Below, piece after piece: positions 1-6,113 of a DNA stretch of 7,945 bases (position 1 is the first letter of the stretch; each line of letters starts with the position of its first letter). The stretch comes from Oscillospiraceae bacterium (lineage in GTDB: Bacteria; Bacillota; Clostridia; Oscillospirales; Oscillospiraceae): NCBI GenBank assembly GCA_009786775.1, contig WQRL01000069.1, forward strand, positions 1 to 7,945, read 5' to 3'. The position numbers and the translations under genes were made by a program. The notes beneath the pieces are model-generated. The model made no database searches and had not been told where the DNA came from. It saw only the letters and a program-made list of their open reading frames with translations.

Positions 1-1
1 G

Positions 2-217
2 TCAGAAACCGAGTTGCCCTCCATACGGCCTTTCCCGAATTTCGGCGACGGTGCCAGCATTGCAAATTATGCAAGAGAAGCTGTAGAGAGCTTCTTTAGG
101 GCAGGTATACTAAACGGCAGGCCAGGCAATGTGTTTGACCCGCTGGGGCGTGCAACAAGAGCTGAATCGGCGGCTATAATTTATAGATTTATAGAGGCGG
201 GTAAGCTCTCTTCGTAG
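2..217 (+). CDS. C-terminal end of an SLH-domain surface protein (5' partial)
   Basis: The reading frame is open from base 2 and ends at TAG 215-217, giving the last 71 residues of a protein that begins upstream of the window. The visible part is one S-layer homology (SLH) repeat: it begins PFPNFGD, continues with an I-x-x-YA-x-x-AV segment, then GIL-NGRPG and FDP-GRATRAESA, and ends in an IIYRFIEAG helix. This is the usual order for the family, and a C-terminal SLH block is a normal arrangement. SLH domains hold secreted proteins to the cell envelope by binding secondary wall polymers, so the parent protein is probably exported and surface-attached. What the rest of it does cannot be seen. 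A TTG at base 14 is in frame but has no ribosome binding site and lies inside the domain, so it is not a start. The stem-loop just downstream suggests the transcription unit ends here. Confidence 0.85.
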   Translation, partial: SETELPSIRPFPNFGDGASIANYAREAVESFFRAGILNGRPGNVFDPLGRATRAESAAIIYRFIEAGKLSS

Positions 218-245
218 ACCGAACTTGACGAGCCTCATATTTCGC

Positions 246-291
246 GTGAAGAGTCTCTTTTGCTAATTTGTTGGCAAAAGAGGCTCTTCGC
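246..291 (+). terminator. Stem-loop after the SLH gene, probable transcription end
   Basis: Bases 248-263 pair with 274-289 to form a 16-bp stem with a single G-T wobble and a 10-base loop (264-273). It can be extended by G246-C291 and a T247-G290 wobble. It starts 30 bases after the SLH stop codon. No clear T-run follows on either strand, so it is not a textbook intrinsic terminator. It may act as a factor-assisted terminator or as a 3'-end stabiliser of the SLH mRNA. Confidence 0.6.
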
Positions 292-311
292 CGTAGTTAC
301 TTTGCTTCCGA

Positions 312-328
312 ATTGAATAATATTCATT
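312..328. promoter_or_regulatory. ARG box 1 (ArgR/AhrC operator candidate)
   Basis: The core TGAATAATATTCA (314-326) is a perfect palindrome centred on base 320. It matches both half-sites (TGAAT and ATTCA) of the known ARG box, but the spacer is 3 bases rather than the usual 4. It lies beside a second box whose centre is about 20.5 bases away, close to two helical turns, which is the usual arrangement for ArgR hexamer binding. The identification is by consensus only. Confidence 0.6.
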
Positions 329-331
329 CAA

Positions 332-349
332 CATGAATAAAAATGCAAA
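332..349. promoter_or_regulatory. ARG box 2 (ArgR/AhrC operator)
   Basis: CATGAATAAAAATGCAA (332-348) fits the Bacillus ARG box consensus as I know it (CATGAATAAAAATKCAAK) over these positions. With box 1 it makes a tandem operator typical of arginine biosynthesis genes. The pair lies about 335 bases upstream of the argC start and about 290 bases upstream of the promoter at 611-639. It could act at a distance by looping to the promoter-proximal box, or it could control a separate transcript that starts here. A weak promoter-like match (GTTACT 296-301, 16 bases, TAATAT 318-323) overlaps box 1 but is not convincing. Confidence 0.75.
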
Positions 350-382
350 ACCGCATCACTCTCCCCACACCGCGAAATGCGG
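337..382 (-). terminator. Weak minus-strand terminator-like hairpin
   Basis: CCGCAT (351-356) and ATGCGG (377-382) are a perfect 6-bp inverted repeat with a 20-base loop; a smaller CCGC/GCGG hairpin (370-373 with 379-382) competes with it. Read on the minus strand, the stem is followed by a T-rich stretch of the form TTTTGCATTTTTATT (complement of about 336-350). That resembles an intrinsic terminator for any leftward transcript of the 394-541 palindrome. The stem is short and the T-rich part coincides with ARG box 2, so it may owe its composition to the operator. Confidence 0.3.
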
Positions 383-393
383 CTCGCAGACCA

Positions 394-541
394 GCCGAAC
401 ACGGGCGGGTGCTCTGGGAGAAAGTGGGGCGGCCGCAGTCTCGGAACACAAGTTTCACCGCTGCCACCAAGCCTCCACCAGGGCAGACGTGACTGACGTA
501 GGCCGCTTCACTTTTTCACAGAGCACCCACCCGTGTCCGGC
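394..541. other. Long imperfect palindrome, possible structured RNA or repeat element
   Basis: Bases 394-434 align base for base with the reverse complement of 501-541, a 41-position stem without bulges. Read as plus-strand RNA it has 35 Watson-Crick pairs, 3 G-U pairs (420, 427 and 428) and 3 mismatches (398, 406 and 417). Read as minus-strand RNA it has 35 Watson-Crick pairs, 2 G-U pairs and 4 mismatches, so strand cannot be decided. The 66-base interior has two further short helices: 436-440 with 491-495, and 461-465 with 482-486, the latter capped by a 16-base loop. Just outside, ACCA (390-393) can pair with TGGT (545-548), and five Ts (548-552) follow on the plus strand. The arms are GC-rich, unlike the AT-rich flanks. 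A 73-codon ORF (333-554) crosses it but has no ribosome binding site and a composition that does not look like a protein. I do not recognise a known riboswitch, 6S, SRP or RNase P signature. It may be an ncRNA, a structured arg leader, or a MITE/REP-like repeat. Confidence 0.45.
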
Positions 542-610
542 GCATGGTTTTTGATATGTTTAAGCTATAACTCCCACCCCCTGCCCGCACATTATTGTTC
601 ATTTTCCCTA

Positions 611-639
611 TTGCATAAATATACACATTCTGGTATACT
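611..639 (+). promoter_or_regulatory. Promoter of the arg operon
   Basis: TTGCAT (611-616) and TATACT (634-639) are separated by exactly 17 bases, and a TG at 631-632 forms an extended -10 element. Transcription would start near 646, giving a leader of about 40 bases that carries the GGAGGA ribosome binding site (668-673) of argC. It is the best vegetative (sigma-A type) promoter match in the window upstream of argC. Confidence 0.7.
612..625. promoter_or_regulatory. Promoter-proximal ARG-like box
   Basis: TGCATAAATATACA matches 12 of 14 positions of the core ARG box pattern (TGAAT, four A/T, ATTCA). It overlaps the -35 element and spacer of the argC promoter, where a bound repressor would block RNA polymerase. 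It is weaker than the tandem boxes at 312-349. Arginine-dependent repression would be strengthened if one ArgR/AhrC hexamer bridged both sites. The regulatory reading is an inference from position and consensus. Confidence 0.45.
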
Positions 640-684
640 TCCATTCTGAATATCTCATTTTTTCATCGGAGGACTTGCAAAACA

Positions 685-1611
685 ATGAAGCCAAAGATAT
701 TTATTGACGGCCGCGAAGGCACCACTGGTTTGCAGATTTTTGACAGACTGGGTGCCAGAAGCGATATAGAACTGCTTCTCATAGATGAGTCAAAGCGCAA
801 GGACGCAAGCGAGCGCAAGCGGTTATTAAATGAAGCCGATTTAGTATTTCTCTGCCTACCTGACGACGCTGCGCAGGAATCGGTCTCGCTGATTGAAAAT
901 GACAGGACGCGGGTTATAGATGCTTCGACCGCCCACAGGACAAACCCCGAGTGGGTCTACGGTTTTCCCGAATTGTCAAAAAAGCAAAGGGAGAGTATCG
1001 CAGCCGCTAACAGGGTCGCAAACCCGGGCTGCCACCCCACAGGAATAATTGCCGCTATCTACCCTCTCATAACACAAAAAATCCTGCCGGCGGATTACCC
1101 ACTGACTTGCATCTCGCTCACCGGCTACTCCGGCGGAGGAAAGTCCATGATCAGCGCCTATGAATCCGCCAAAACCCCCGACATGTATGCCCCGCGCATG
1201 TACGGACTCGGCCTAGACCACAAGCACCTGCCTGAGATACTCGCTGTGACAGGCCTTCAACGCCGCCCTGTGTTCTGCCCAATTGTAGACGACTATTACT
1301 GCGGAATTGCTGCCACAGTATCGCTTCATAACAACATGTTAAAAGGAACCCCCGCTTCCGAAGACATCTTGCGGGTACTGGCAGAACATTACTCCGGCGA
1401 GAACTTTGTCACAGTAGCCCCTTCGCTAGGCAGCGGAATGCTTGAGAGCAACTGGGGGGAAGGCACCAACAGGCTGGAACTCACAGTGAGCGGCAATGAT
1501 GAAACGACTATAATAACAGCGCGTTTTGACAACTTGGGCAAAGGTGCATCAGGCGCCGCGGTGCAAAACATGAACATAATGCTGGGCCTTCACGAAGGCA
1601 TAGGGCTGTAA
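685..1611 (+). CDS. argC: N-acetyl-gamma-glutamyl-phosphate reductase, type 2
   Basis: ArgC reduces N-acetylglutamyl phosphate to N-acetylglutamate semialdehyde with NADPH in the cytoplasm, the third step of arginine synthesis. The 308-residue length and the N-terminal IFIDGREGTTGLQI (residues 5-18, nucleotide-binding) mark it as the short type 2 form (about 310 residues) rather than the longer type 1 (about 345). The catalytic cysteine is C116 in VANPGCHPTG. The substrate-site segment GLDHKHLPEI (176-185) supplies the expected histidine, and the C-terminal GKGASGAAVQNMN (285-297) is the usual family ending. The ATG at 685 has GGAGGA at 668-673, a slightly long spacing of 11-12 bases. It is the first gene of the cluster, lies directly downstream of the promoter at 611-639, and ends 22 bases before argJ. 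Type 2 ArgC is better known from proteobacteria than from Firmicutes, though as I recall some Clostridia have it. Confidence 0.95.
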   Translation: MKPKIFIDGREGTTGLQIFDRLGARSDIELLLIDESKRKDASERKRLLNEADLVFLCLPDDAAQESVSLIENDRTRVIDASTAHRTNPEWVYGFPELSKKQRESIAAANRVANPGCHPTGIIAAIYPLITQKILPADYPLTCISLTGYSGGGKSMISAYESAKTPDMYAPRMYGLGLDHKHLPEILAVTGLQRRPVFCPIVDDYYCGIAATVSLHNNMLKGTPASEDILRVLAEHYSGENFVTVAPSLGSGMLESNWGEGTNRLELTVSGNDETTIITARFDNLGKGASGAAVQNMNIMLGLHEGIGL

Positions 1612-1633
1612 GTTAGAAAGGACTTTACCAAAA

Positions 1634-2863
1634 ATGGATTTAGAAATCAAACATATACAAGGCGGAGTCTGCGCCGCTCAGGGCTTCCGAGCTTCCGGAA
1701 TCCACGTAGGCGTGAAATCCCATAACTTGGACAAAAAAGACTTGGCTCTAATAGTCTCCGACTGCGACTGCTCCGCAGCAGCGGTGTATACACGCAACGT
1801 CGTCAAGGCAGCCCCCCTGCTCATAACTAAGGAAAACCTTAAAAACGGCAGGGCGCGGGCAGTGTTCGCCAATAGCGGCAATGCCAACGCCTGCGCACCA
1901 AACGGAGAAGAGAACGCCTCCCGCATGTGTAAGGCAGTTGCAGCAGATCTGAGCCTTAGCCCCGATGAAGTGATAGTTGCCTCAACAGGCGTTATCGGCC
2001 AGACCTTGCCAGTTAAATTAATCGAAGACGGCACCGCTGAGCTGATTTCTAAGCTGTCCTATAGCGGCTCGGATGATGCCGCCGCAGCGATAATGACCAC
2101 AGACCTCACAGTGAAGCAACTAGCCGTGGAAATCTCACTGGGCGGGAAACCTGTTAGAATAGGCGGCATCGCCAAGGGCAGCGGCATGATTCACCCCAAC
2201 ATGGGCACAATGCTCGCCTTCGTCACCACTGACTGCGCAATTAATCCCGAAATGATTCAAAAGGCTCTTGTAAAAGCCACAAACATAAGTTTTAACCGAG
2301 TTTCTGTAGACGGCGATTCATCCACAAACGACATGCTCTCCCTCATGGCCAACGGCATGGCGGAAAACCCCGAAATCACATCTGAATGCGAGGATTATTT
2401 CATTTTTTCCGAAGCACTAAACACCCTGTGTATTGAACTTGCCAAGATGATAGCCGCTGACGGAGAGGGCGCTACGCACCTCATCACCTGCACTGTAAGT
2501 GGAGCCAAAACGGAGGAAGATGCCGAAACTCTGTCAAAGTCCGTAATTTCATCATCTCTCACAAAAGCAGCAATTTTCGGAGCCGACGCCAACTGGGGCA
2601 GGGTGCTGTGTGCAATGGGTTATTCAGGGGTGGAGTTTAATCCCGACGGGGTCTGCGTGGCATTTGAGTCAGGCGCAGGGCGCATACCGGTTTGCGAAAA
2701 CGGACGCGGGCTTTCGTTTGATGAAGATTTTGCGAAAAAAATCCTCACGGAACACGATGTAACAATAGACATAACCCTCAAAGAGGGCTCCGCCGCCTGC
2801 ACATGCTGGGGCTGCGACCTCACCTATGACTATGTCAGAATCAACGGGGATTATAGATCATAG
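1634..2863 (+). CDS. argJ: Bifunctional ornithine acetyltransferase / N-acetylglutamate synthase
   Basis: ArgJ moves the acetyl group from N-acetylornithine to glutamate, releasing ornithine and regenerating N-acetylglutamate (steps 5 and 1 of the cyclic pathway). Bifunctional forms can also use acetyl-CoA; whether this one does cannot be read from sequence. At 409 residues it has full family length. The autoprocessing site is KGSGMIHPNMGTML (181-194), with T192 as the residue that becomes the N-terminal nucleophile of the beta chain. The oxyanion-hole segment is ASTGVIG (116-122, T118/G119). Other family blocks are VDGDSSTNDM (225-234), DGEGATHL (276-283), FGADANWGR (315-323) and the C-terminal WGCDLTYDYVRINGDYRS. 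The residue before the nucleophile is glycine, where alanine is more usual. GAAAGGA (1615-1621 region) lies about 11 bases before the ATG at 1634. It sits between argC and argB and is surely co-transcribed. Its presence means no separate argA or argE is needed. Confidence 0.96.
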   Translation: MDLEIKHIQGGVCAAQGFRASGIHVGVKSHNLDKKDLALIVSDCDCSAAAVYTRNVVKAAPLLITKENLKNGRARAVFANSGNANACAPNGEENASRMCKAVAADLSLSPDEVIVASTGVIGQTLPVKLIEDGTAELISKLSYSGSDDAAAAIMTTDLTVKQLAVEISLGGKPVRIGGIAKGSGMIHPNMGTMLAFVTTDCAINPEMIQKALVKATNISFNRVSVDGDSSTNDMLSLMANGMAENPEITSECEDYFIFSEALNTLCIELAKMIAADGEGATHLITCTVSGAKTEEDAETLSKSVISSSLTKAAIFGADANWGRVLCAMGYSGVEFNPDGVCVAFESGAGRIPVCENGRGLSFDEDFAKKILTEHDVTIDITLKEGSAACTCWGCDLTYDYVRINGDYRS

Positions 2864-2923
2864 CACAGATTTGAGCCAAGTGGCATTTTCATAGTTTTCA
2901 CAAAAACGCACTAGGAGGAAATC

Positions 2924-3790
2924 ATGCCAAACAATAATCTTGAACGCGCACAAACACTCGTCGAAGCGCTGCCCTATATTCAAAAATTTGAGGGCAAAAT
3001 TGTCGTCATTAAATACGGCGGCAACGCTATGATTAGCCCAGAGCTGTTCGGCGCAGTTATAGAGGATATAATCCTGCTCCAGCTTGTCGGCATCCGCCCG
3101 GTGCTGGTCCACGGCGGCGGCCCTGAGATTAACGAAATGCTTGACAGGCTGGGCATAGAGTCGCGTTTTGTAAACGGCCTGCGCTACACCGACGCGGAAA
3201 CAATGGACGTGGTGCAGGGCATTCTCTGCGGCAAAGTAAACAAGGATCTCGTTTCTACAATAGTCCGTAAAGGCGGCAGCGCTATCGGCCTCTGCGGGCT
3301 GGACGGCAAGCTGTTTGAAGCAACGCGCATGGATAAGGGCGACGGCGAGGATTACGGCTTCGTCGGAGATATAGTTAATGTAAACCCCGAAGTAGTCCTC
3401 CAGTCGATTGATGACGGGCACATCCCCGTGGTCGCAACTGTCGCCTATGGAATTGACGGGGCGAGCGCCTATAATGTCAACGCCGACACCGCCGCAGCTC
3501 AACTGGCGGCGGCACTGGGGGCCGAAAAGCTAATTCTTCTGACAAACACCCGCGGGGTTTTGCAGGAGTACGGGAACGAGGATTCTTTGATAAAAGTTAT
3601 CCGCGCAAACGAGATTGACGATTTAAGGAAAAAAAATATTGTTGCAGGCGGCATGATTCCCAAGGTAGAATGTTGCGCAGATGCAATAGCTGCGGGAGTT
3701 GCGCGCACTCACATCCTAGATGGCCGCATACCCCACTCAATCCTAATAGAGATGCTCACCGACGAGGGCGCGGGCACGATGATTTATTAG
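2924..3790 (+). CDS. argB: N-acetylglutamate kinase
   Basis: ArgB phosphorylates N-acetylglutamate with ATP, the second and usually controlling step in organisms with ArgJ. Over 288 residues the amino-acid-kinase landmarks are all present: VIKYGGNAM (28-36, K30 for phosphate binding), VHGGGPEIN (62-70), NGLRYTD (84-90, R87 for substrate), YNVNADTAAA (183-192), GGMIPKVE (242-249, K247), and the C-terminal DGRIPHSILIEMLTDEGAGTM. An N-terminal helix of about 25 residues precedes the core. Together with the C-terminal EGAGTM ending this is the form seen in arginine-inhibited hexameric kinases, so feedback inhibition by arginine is likely (inference). One variation is LLTNTRGV (205-212) where the family usually has LTD. 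The start is set by AGGAGGA (2912-2918) close before the ATG. It follows argJ after 60 bases that hold no clear promoter or operator. Confidence 0.96.
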   Translation: MPNNNLERAQTLVEALPYIQKFEGKIVVIKYGGNAMISPELFGAVIEDIILLQLVGIRPVLVHGGGPEINEMLDRLGIESRFVNGLRYTDAETMDVVQGILCGKVNKDLVSTIVRKGGSAIGLCGLDGKLFEATRMDKGDGEDYGFVGDIVNVNPEVVLQSIDDGHIPVVATVAYGIDGASAYNVNADTAAAQLAAALGAEKLILLTNTRGVLQEYGNEDSLIKVIRANEIDDLRKKNIVAGGMIPKVECCADAIAAGVARTHILDGRIPHSILIEMLTDEGAGTMIY

Positions 3791-3804
3791 TTTTCGCTTT
3801 TCAG

Positions 3805-3820
3805 TTCGCCGGCGGGCGAA
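3805..3820 (+). other. Small hairpin in the argB-argD gap
   Basis: TTCGCC (3805-3810) pairs perfectly with GGCGAA (3815-3820) across a GGCG loop. It lies 14 bases after the argB stop and ends 16 bases before the argD ribosome binding site. There is a T-run (3831-3835) but it is too far from the stem for an intrinsic terminator. It may be a processing or stability element within the operon mRNA, or have no role. Confidence 0.35.
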
Positions 3821-3845
3821 ATCACACCGATTTTTGGGAGGTTTT

Positions 3846-5021
3846 ATGAACAGCACAGAGATTAAAGCACTAGATGCACAAAATGTCATGCAGACTTACG
3901 GGCGGTTTGATGTTGCCATAGAGCGTGGCGAGGGTGCCAAACTGTACAGCCCCGAGGGGAAGGAGTACATTGACTTCTCCAGCGGCCTGGGCGTCAACTC
4001 CATCGGATATGGCAACAAAAAGTGGGTGGATGCAATCACGGCTCAAGCTATGAAGGTGCAGCACCTATCCAACCTCTATTATTCGGAGCCATATGCAAGG
4101 CTCGCAAGTGAACTCACTAAGCGCACCGGCATGAAAAACGTATTTTTCTCAAATGCCGGAGGCGAAGCCAACGAAGGCATGATAAAACTCGCGCGTAAAT
4201 ATTCCTTTGACAAATACGGCAAAAACAGAAGCACCATAATAAGCCTCGTCCAGAGCTTCCACGGCAGGACTATTACCACCCTCGCCGCAACCGGGCAGGA
4301 TGTTTTTCACAATTATTTTTTCCCGTTCACCGAAGGTTTTAAACATGTTGCAGCAAACGACATAACCGCTCTTAAAGCTGAACTTACGATGGATGTCTGT
4401 GCCGTTATGATTGAGCTAATCCAAGGCGAAGGCGGGGTTATCCCGCTTTGCCCGGATTATGTCAAAGCTGTGGCGGAGCTATGTGCCGCAAAGGATGTGC
4501 TTCTTTTAATTGACGAAGTGCAGACCGGCATCGGCCGCACTGGCAGCCTTTTTGCCTTCCAGCAGTTCGGCATCAGCCCCGATGTAGTGAGCTTTGCCAA
4601 GGGCATCGCAGGCGGCCTTCCCATGGGCGGTATAATGGCAAACGAAAAATGCTCTACAGTCTTGGTGCCCGGCACCCACGCCACCACGTTCGGCGGCAAC
4701 CCCATCTCGGCAGCCGGCGCACTGGAAGTGCTCAATCAGCTTGACGACGCAGCTCTTGCTGAGGTAACAAAAAAAGGCGCGTACATCGCCGAAACCATAA
4801 AAAGCTGGAACAAGCCCACCGTGGGCGAAATCCGCGGCAAAGGCTTGATGATAGGCCTTTCTATGAAAAACGCTTCACCCAAGGATGTGGCCTCAGCCTG
4901 TGTTCAAAACGGCCTGCTAATCCTAACCGCAGGCTCCGATGCCTTGCGGATGCTTCCGCCTCTGACAATAACCTATGAAGAACTCGGCAAGGGACTAGAA
5001 ATTCTCAAAGAGCACCTGTAG
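3846..5021 (+). CDS. argD: Acetylornithine aminotransferase (PLP-dependent)
   Basis: ArgD transaminates N-acetylglutamate semialdehyde with glutamate to give N-acetylornithine, using pyridoxal phosphate. With the ATG at 3846 it has 391 residues, the normal size. Class III aminotransferase landmarks are LYSPEGKEYIDFSSGLGVNS (33-52), FFSNAGGEANE (100-110, phosphate-binding loop region), SFHGRT (137-142), LLLIDEVQTGIGRTG (219-233, with D223 contacting the cofactor ring), SFAKGIAGGLPMGG (249-262, with K252 as the PLP Schiff-base lysine), THATTFGGNP (277-286) and LRMLPPLT (367-374). The loop reads NAGGEANE where most relatives have NSGAEANE or NSGTEANE. The ATG follows GGAGG (3837-3841) by only 4 bases, a tight spacing. 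A TTG at 3834 in the same frame overlaps this Shine-Dalgarno and is not a credible start. It ends 15 bases before argF. Such enzymes sometimes also act in lysine synthesis, which cannot be decided here. Confidence 0.95.
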   Translation: MNSTEIKALDAQNVMQTYGRFDVAIERGEGAKLYSPEGKEYIDFSSGLGVNSIGYGNKKWVDAITAQAMKVQHLSNLYYSEPYARLASELTKRTGMKNVFFSNAGGEANEGMIKLARKYSFDKYGKNRSTIISLVQSFHGRTITTLAATGQDVFHNYFFPFTEGFKHVAANDITALKAELTMDVCAVMIELIQGEGGVIPLCPDYVKAVAELCAAKDVLLLIDEVQTGIGRTGSLFAFQQFGISPDVVSFAKGIAGGLPMGGIMANEKCSTVLVPGTHATTFGGNPISAAGALEVLNQLDDAALAEVTKKGAYIAETIKSWNKPTVGEIRGKGLMIGLSMKNASPKDVASACVQNGLLILTAGSDALRMLPPLTITYEELGKGLEILKEHL

Positions 5022-5036
5022 GGAGGAGCCCATAAA

Positions 5037-5948
5037 ATGAAAAAAGACCTATTAAAACTAATAGACCTCAGCGCAGACGACATAACTCTAATCCTAGACA
5101 CAGCGGACAAGCTCAAGGCCGAGCAAAAAGCCGGCATAAAACACGACTTCCCGGCAGGCAAGACCCTCGCAATGATTTTTGCCAAAAACTCCACCCGCAC
5201 CCGCGTGTCCTTTGAGGTGGGCATATTTCAGCTCGGCGGCCACGGGATTTTCCTCTCCAACGCCGACAGCCAGCTAGGCCGCGGCGAACCCATAGAGGAT
5301 ACAGCAAGGGTTCTCAGCCGTTACTGCGACTGCATTATGATCCGAACATTCGAGCAGGAAGAAGTCGAGCAACTGGCAAAACACTCAACCATCCCTGTCA
5401 TTAACGCTCTCACAGACTTTGAACACCCCTGCCAAGTCCTGGCCGATATAATGACAATCCGCGAGCATAAGGGGGCGCTAAAAGGCCTCAAGGCCTGTTG
5501 GATTGGCGACGGAAACAACGTGGCCAATTCGATGATTGCAGGGTGCCTTACCTGTGGCATGGACGTTTCAATCGCCTGCCCCGAAGGCTACAGGCCCGAC
5601 CCGCAAATCCTAGAATTTGCAGCCAAGTTTCCCGGCAAATTCACACTCACCGACAAACCCGAAGAGGCAGCCAAAGCCGCAGATGTAATTTTTACCGACG
5701 TCTGGGCGTCCATGGGACAAGAGGAAGAAACAGCAAAGCGCCAAGCTGCGTTCAAGGGATATCAGGTAAACGATGCGCTAATGGCACTAGCAAACCCCTC
5801 CTGCATGATCCAGCACTGCCTCCCCGCCCACAAGGGCGAAGAAATCACCGAAAAAGTCTTCGAGAAGCATGCGCAGGAAATCTTCGACGAGGCCGAAAAC
5901 CGCCTGCACGTACAGAAGGCTATAATGTATTTGCTTATGAAAAAGTAA
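5037..5948 (+). CDS. argF: Ornithine carbamoyltransferase
   Basis: ArgF joins ornithine and carbamoyl phosphate to make citrulline in the cytoplasm. Its 303 residues have the two-domain transcarbamylase order. The carbamoyl-phosphate loop is KNSTRTRVSFE (50-60, STRTR at 52-56). HPCQ (130-133) sits in the hinge region. WIGDGNNVANSM (155-166) and DVWASMGQE (221-229, the SMG ornithine loop) lie in the second domain. The catalytic HCLPAH (260-265) and ENRLHVQKA (287-295) close the protein. The SMG motif and the HCLP cysteine separate it from aspartate and putrescine carbamoyltransferases. The ATG at 5037 follows GGAGG (5022-5026), and the gene begins 15 bases after argD, so the two are co-transcribed. 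It is the last gene of the cluster; the hairpin at 5964-6001 lies just after it. carAB, which would supply carbamoyl phosphate, is not adjacent. Confidence 0.97.
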   Translation: MKKDLLKLIDLSADDITLILDTADKLKAEQKAGIKHDFPAGKTLAMIFAKNSTRTRVSFEVGIFQLGGHGIFLSNADSQLGRGEPIEDTARVLSRYCDCIMIRTFEQEEVEQLAKHSTIPVINALTDFEHPCQVLADIMTIREHKGALKGLKACWIGDGNNVANSMIAGCLTCGMDVSIACPEGYRPDPQILEFAAKFPGKFTLTDKPEEAAKAADVIFTDVWASMGQEEETAKRQAAFKGYQVNDALMALANPSCMIQHCLPAHKGEEITEKVFEKHAQEIFDEAENRLHVQKAIMYLLMKK

Positions 5949-5955
5949 CTTCGGC

Positions 5956-6001
5956 AAACAAAACACAAGCACCCACTGACACTTGACAGAGGGTGCTTGT
6001 G
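5956..6001 (-). terminator. Intrinsic terminator, best on the minus strand, possibly bidirectional
   Basis: Bases 5964-5974 pair perfectly with 5991-6001 (11 bp; CACAAGCACCC with GGGTGCTTGTG) around a 16-base loop. On the minus strand the stem is followed by TTTTGTTT (complement of 5956-5963), a good intrinsic terminator for leftward transcripts from the 23-codon gene or the LRR gene. On the plus strand it begins 15 bases after the argF stop, but the tail is GAAATTT, so termination of the arg operon here would be weaker. Placement between convergent units favours shared use. Confidence 0.75.
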
Positions 6002-6018
6002 AAATTTAGCACTCAGAC

Positions 6019-6090
6019 TTAATAAACATCTATCGGAAGAGTAACGAAGCCAAGGATACGTGCTATAAAGCCAAAAATTCTATCAAACAT
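6019..6090 (-). CDS. 23-residue amphipathic peptide (micro-gene)
   Basis: The frame runs from ATG (6090-6088) to TAA (6021-6019). The case for translation rests on the signals around it. A full Shine-Dalgarno AAAGGAGGTG (complement of 6096-6105) has its GGAGG 7 bases before the ATG. A promoter-like pair (6114-6142) would start transcription just upstream of this site, and a terminator (5956-6001) lies 17 bases after the stop. The peptide starts MFDRIFGF and ends PIDVY. Polar or small residues at 3, 4, 7, 10, 11, 14 and 17 alternate with F, I, L and V in a 3-4 residue rhythm, so residues 2-17 would form an amphipathic helix, with a proline at 19 before a short tail. Charge is about neutral (two Asp, two Arg). 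Comparable size and character occur in SpoVM-like membrane-binding peptides, phenol-soluble modulins and type I toxins, but I see no specific match and assign no function. Nothing follows on the same strand, so it is not an obvious leader peptide. Confidence 0.6.
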   Translation of the reverse strand: MFDRIFGFIARILGFVTLPIDVY

Positions 6091-6113
6091 GTCCACACCT
6101 CCTTTTTGCGCAT

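Noticed and set aside
394..541. Known RNA families (6S, SRP, RNase P, cobalamin, T-box, glycine or c-di-GMP riboswitch) for the palindrome
   Set aside because: None of the conserved core sequences that I know for these families is present on either strand, and the bulge-free lower stem does not fit the central-bubble layout of 6S RNA.
333..554. 73-codon plus-strand ORF across the argC upstream region
   Set aside because: No Shine-Dalgarno, its start lies inside ARG box 2, its composition (many S, H, T, R and A) does not look like a protein, and it is explained by the GC-rich palindrome.
2858..3502. 214-codon minus-strand ORF opposite argB
   Set aside because: It is wholly antisense to a well-conserved argB, has no ribosome binding site or recognisable motifs, and reflects codon bias of the real gene.
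5498..5986. 162-codon plus-strand ORF overlapping argF in another frame
   Set aside because: It is a shadow of argF: rich in R, Q and H, no start signals, and argF has all of its catalytic motifs in the main frame.
6006..6014. TTAGCACTC, identical to one half of the CIRCE heat-shock operator
   Set aside because: The second inverted half (GAGTGCTAA) is absent at the required 9-base spacing and no chaperone gene is nearby.
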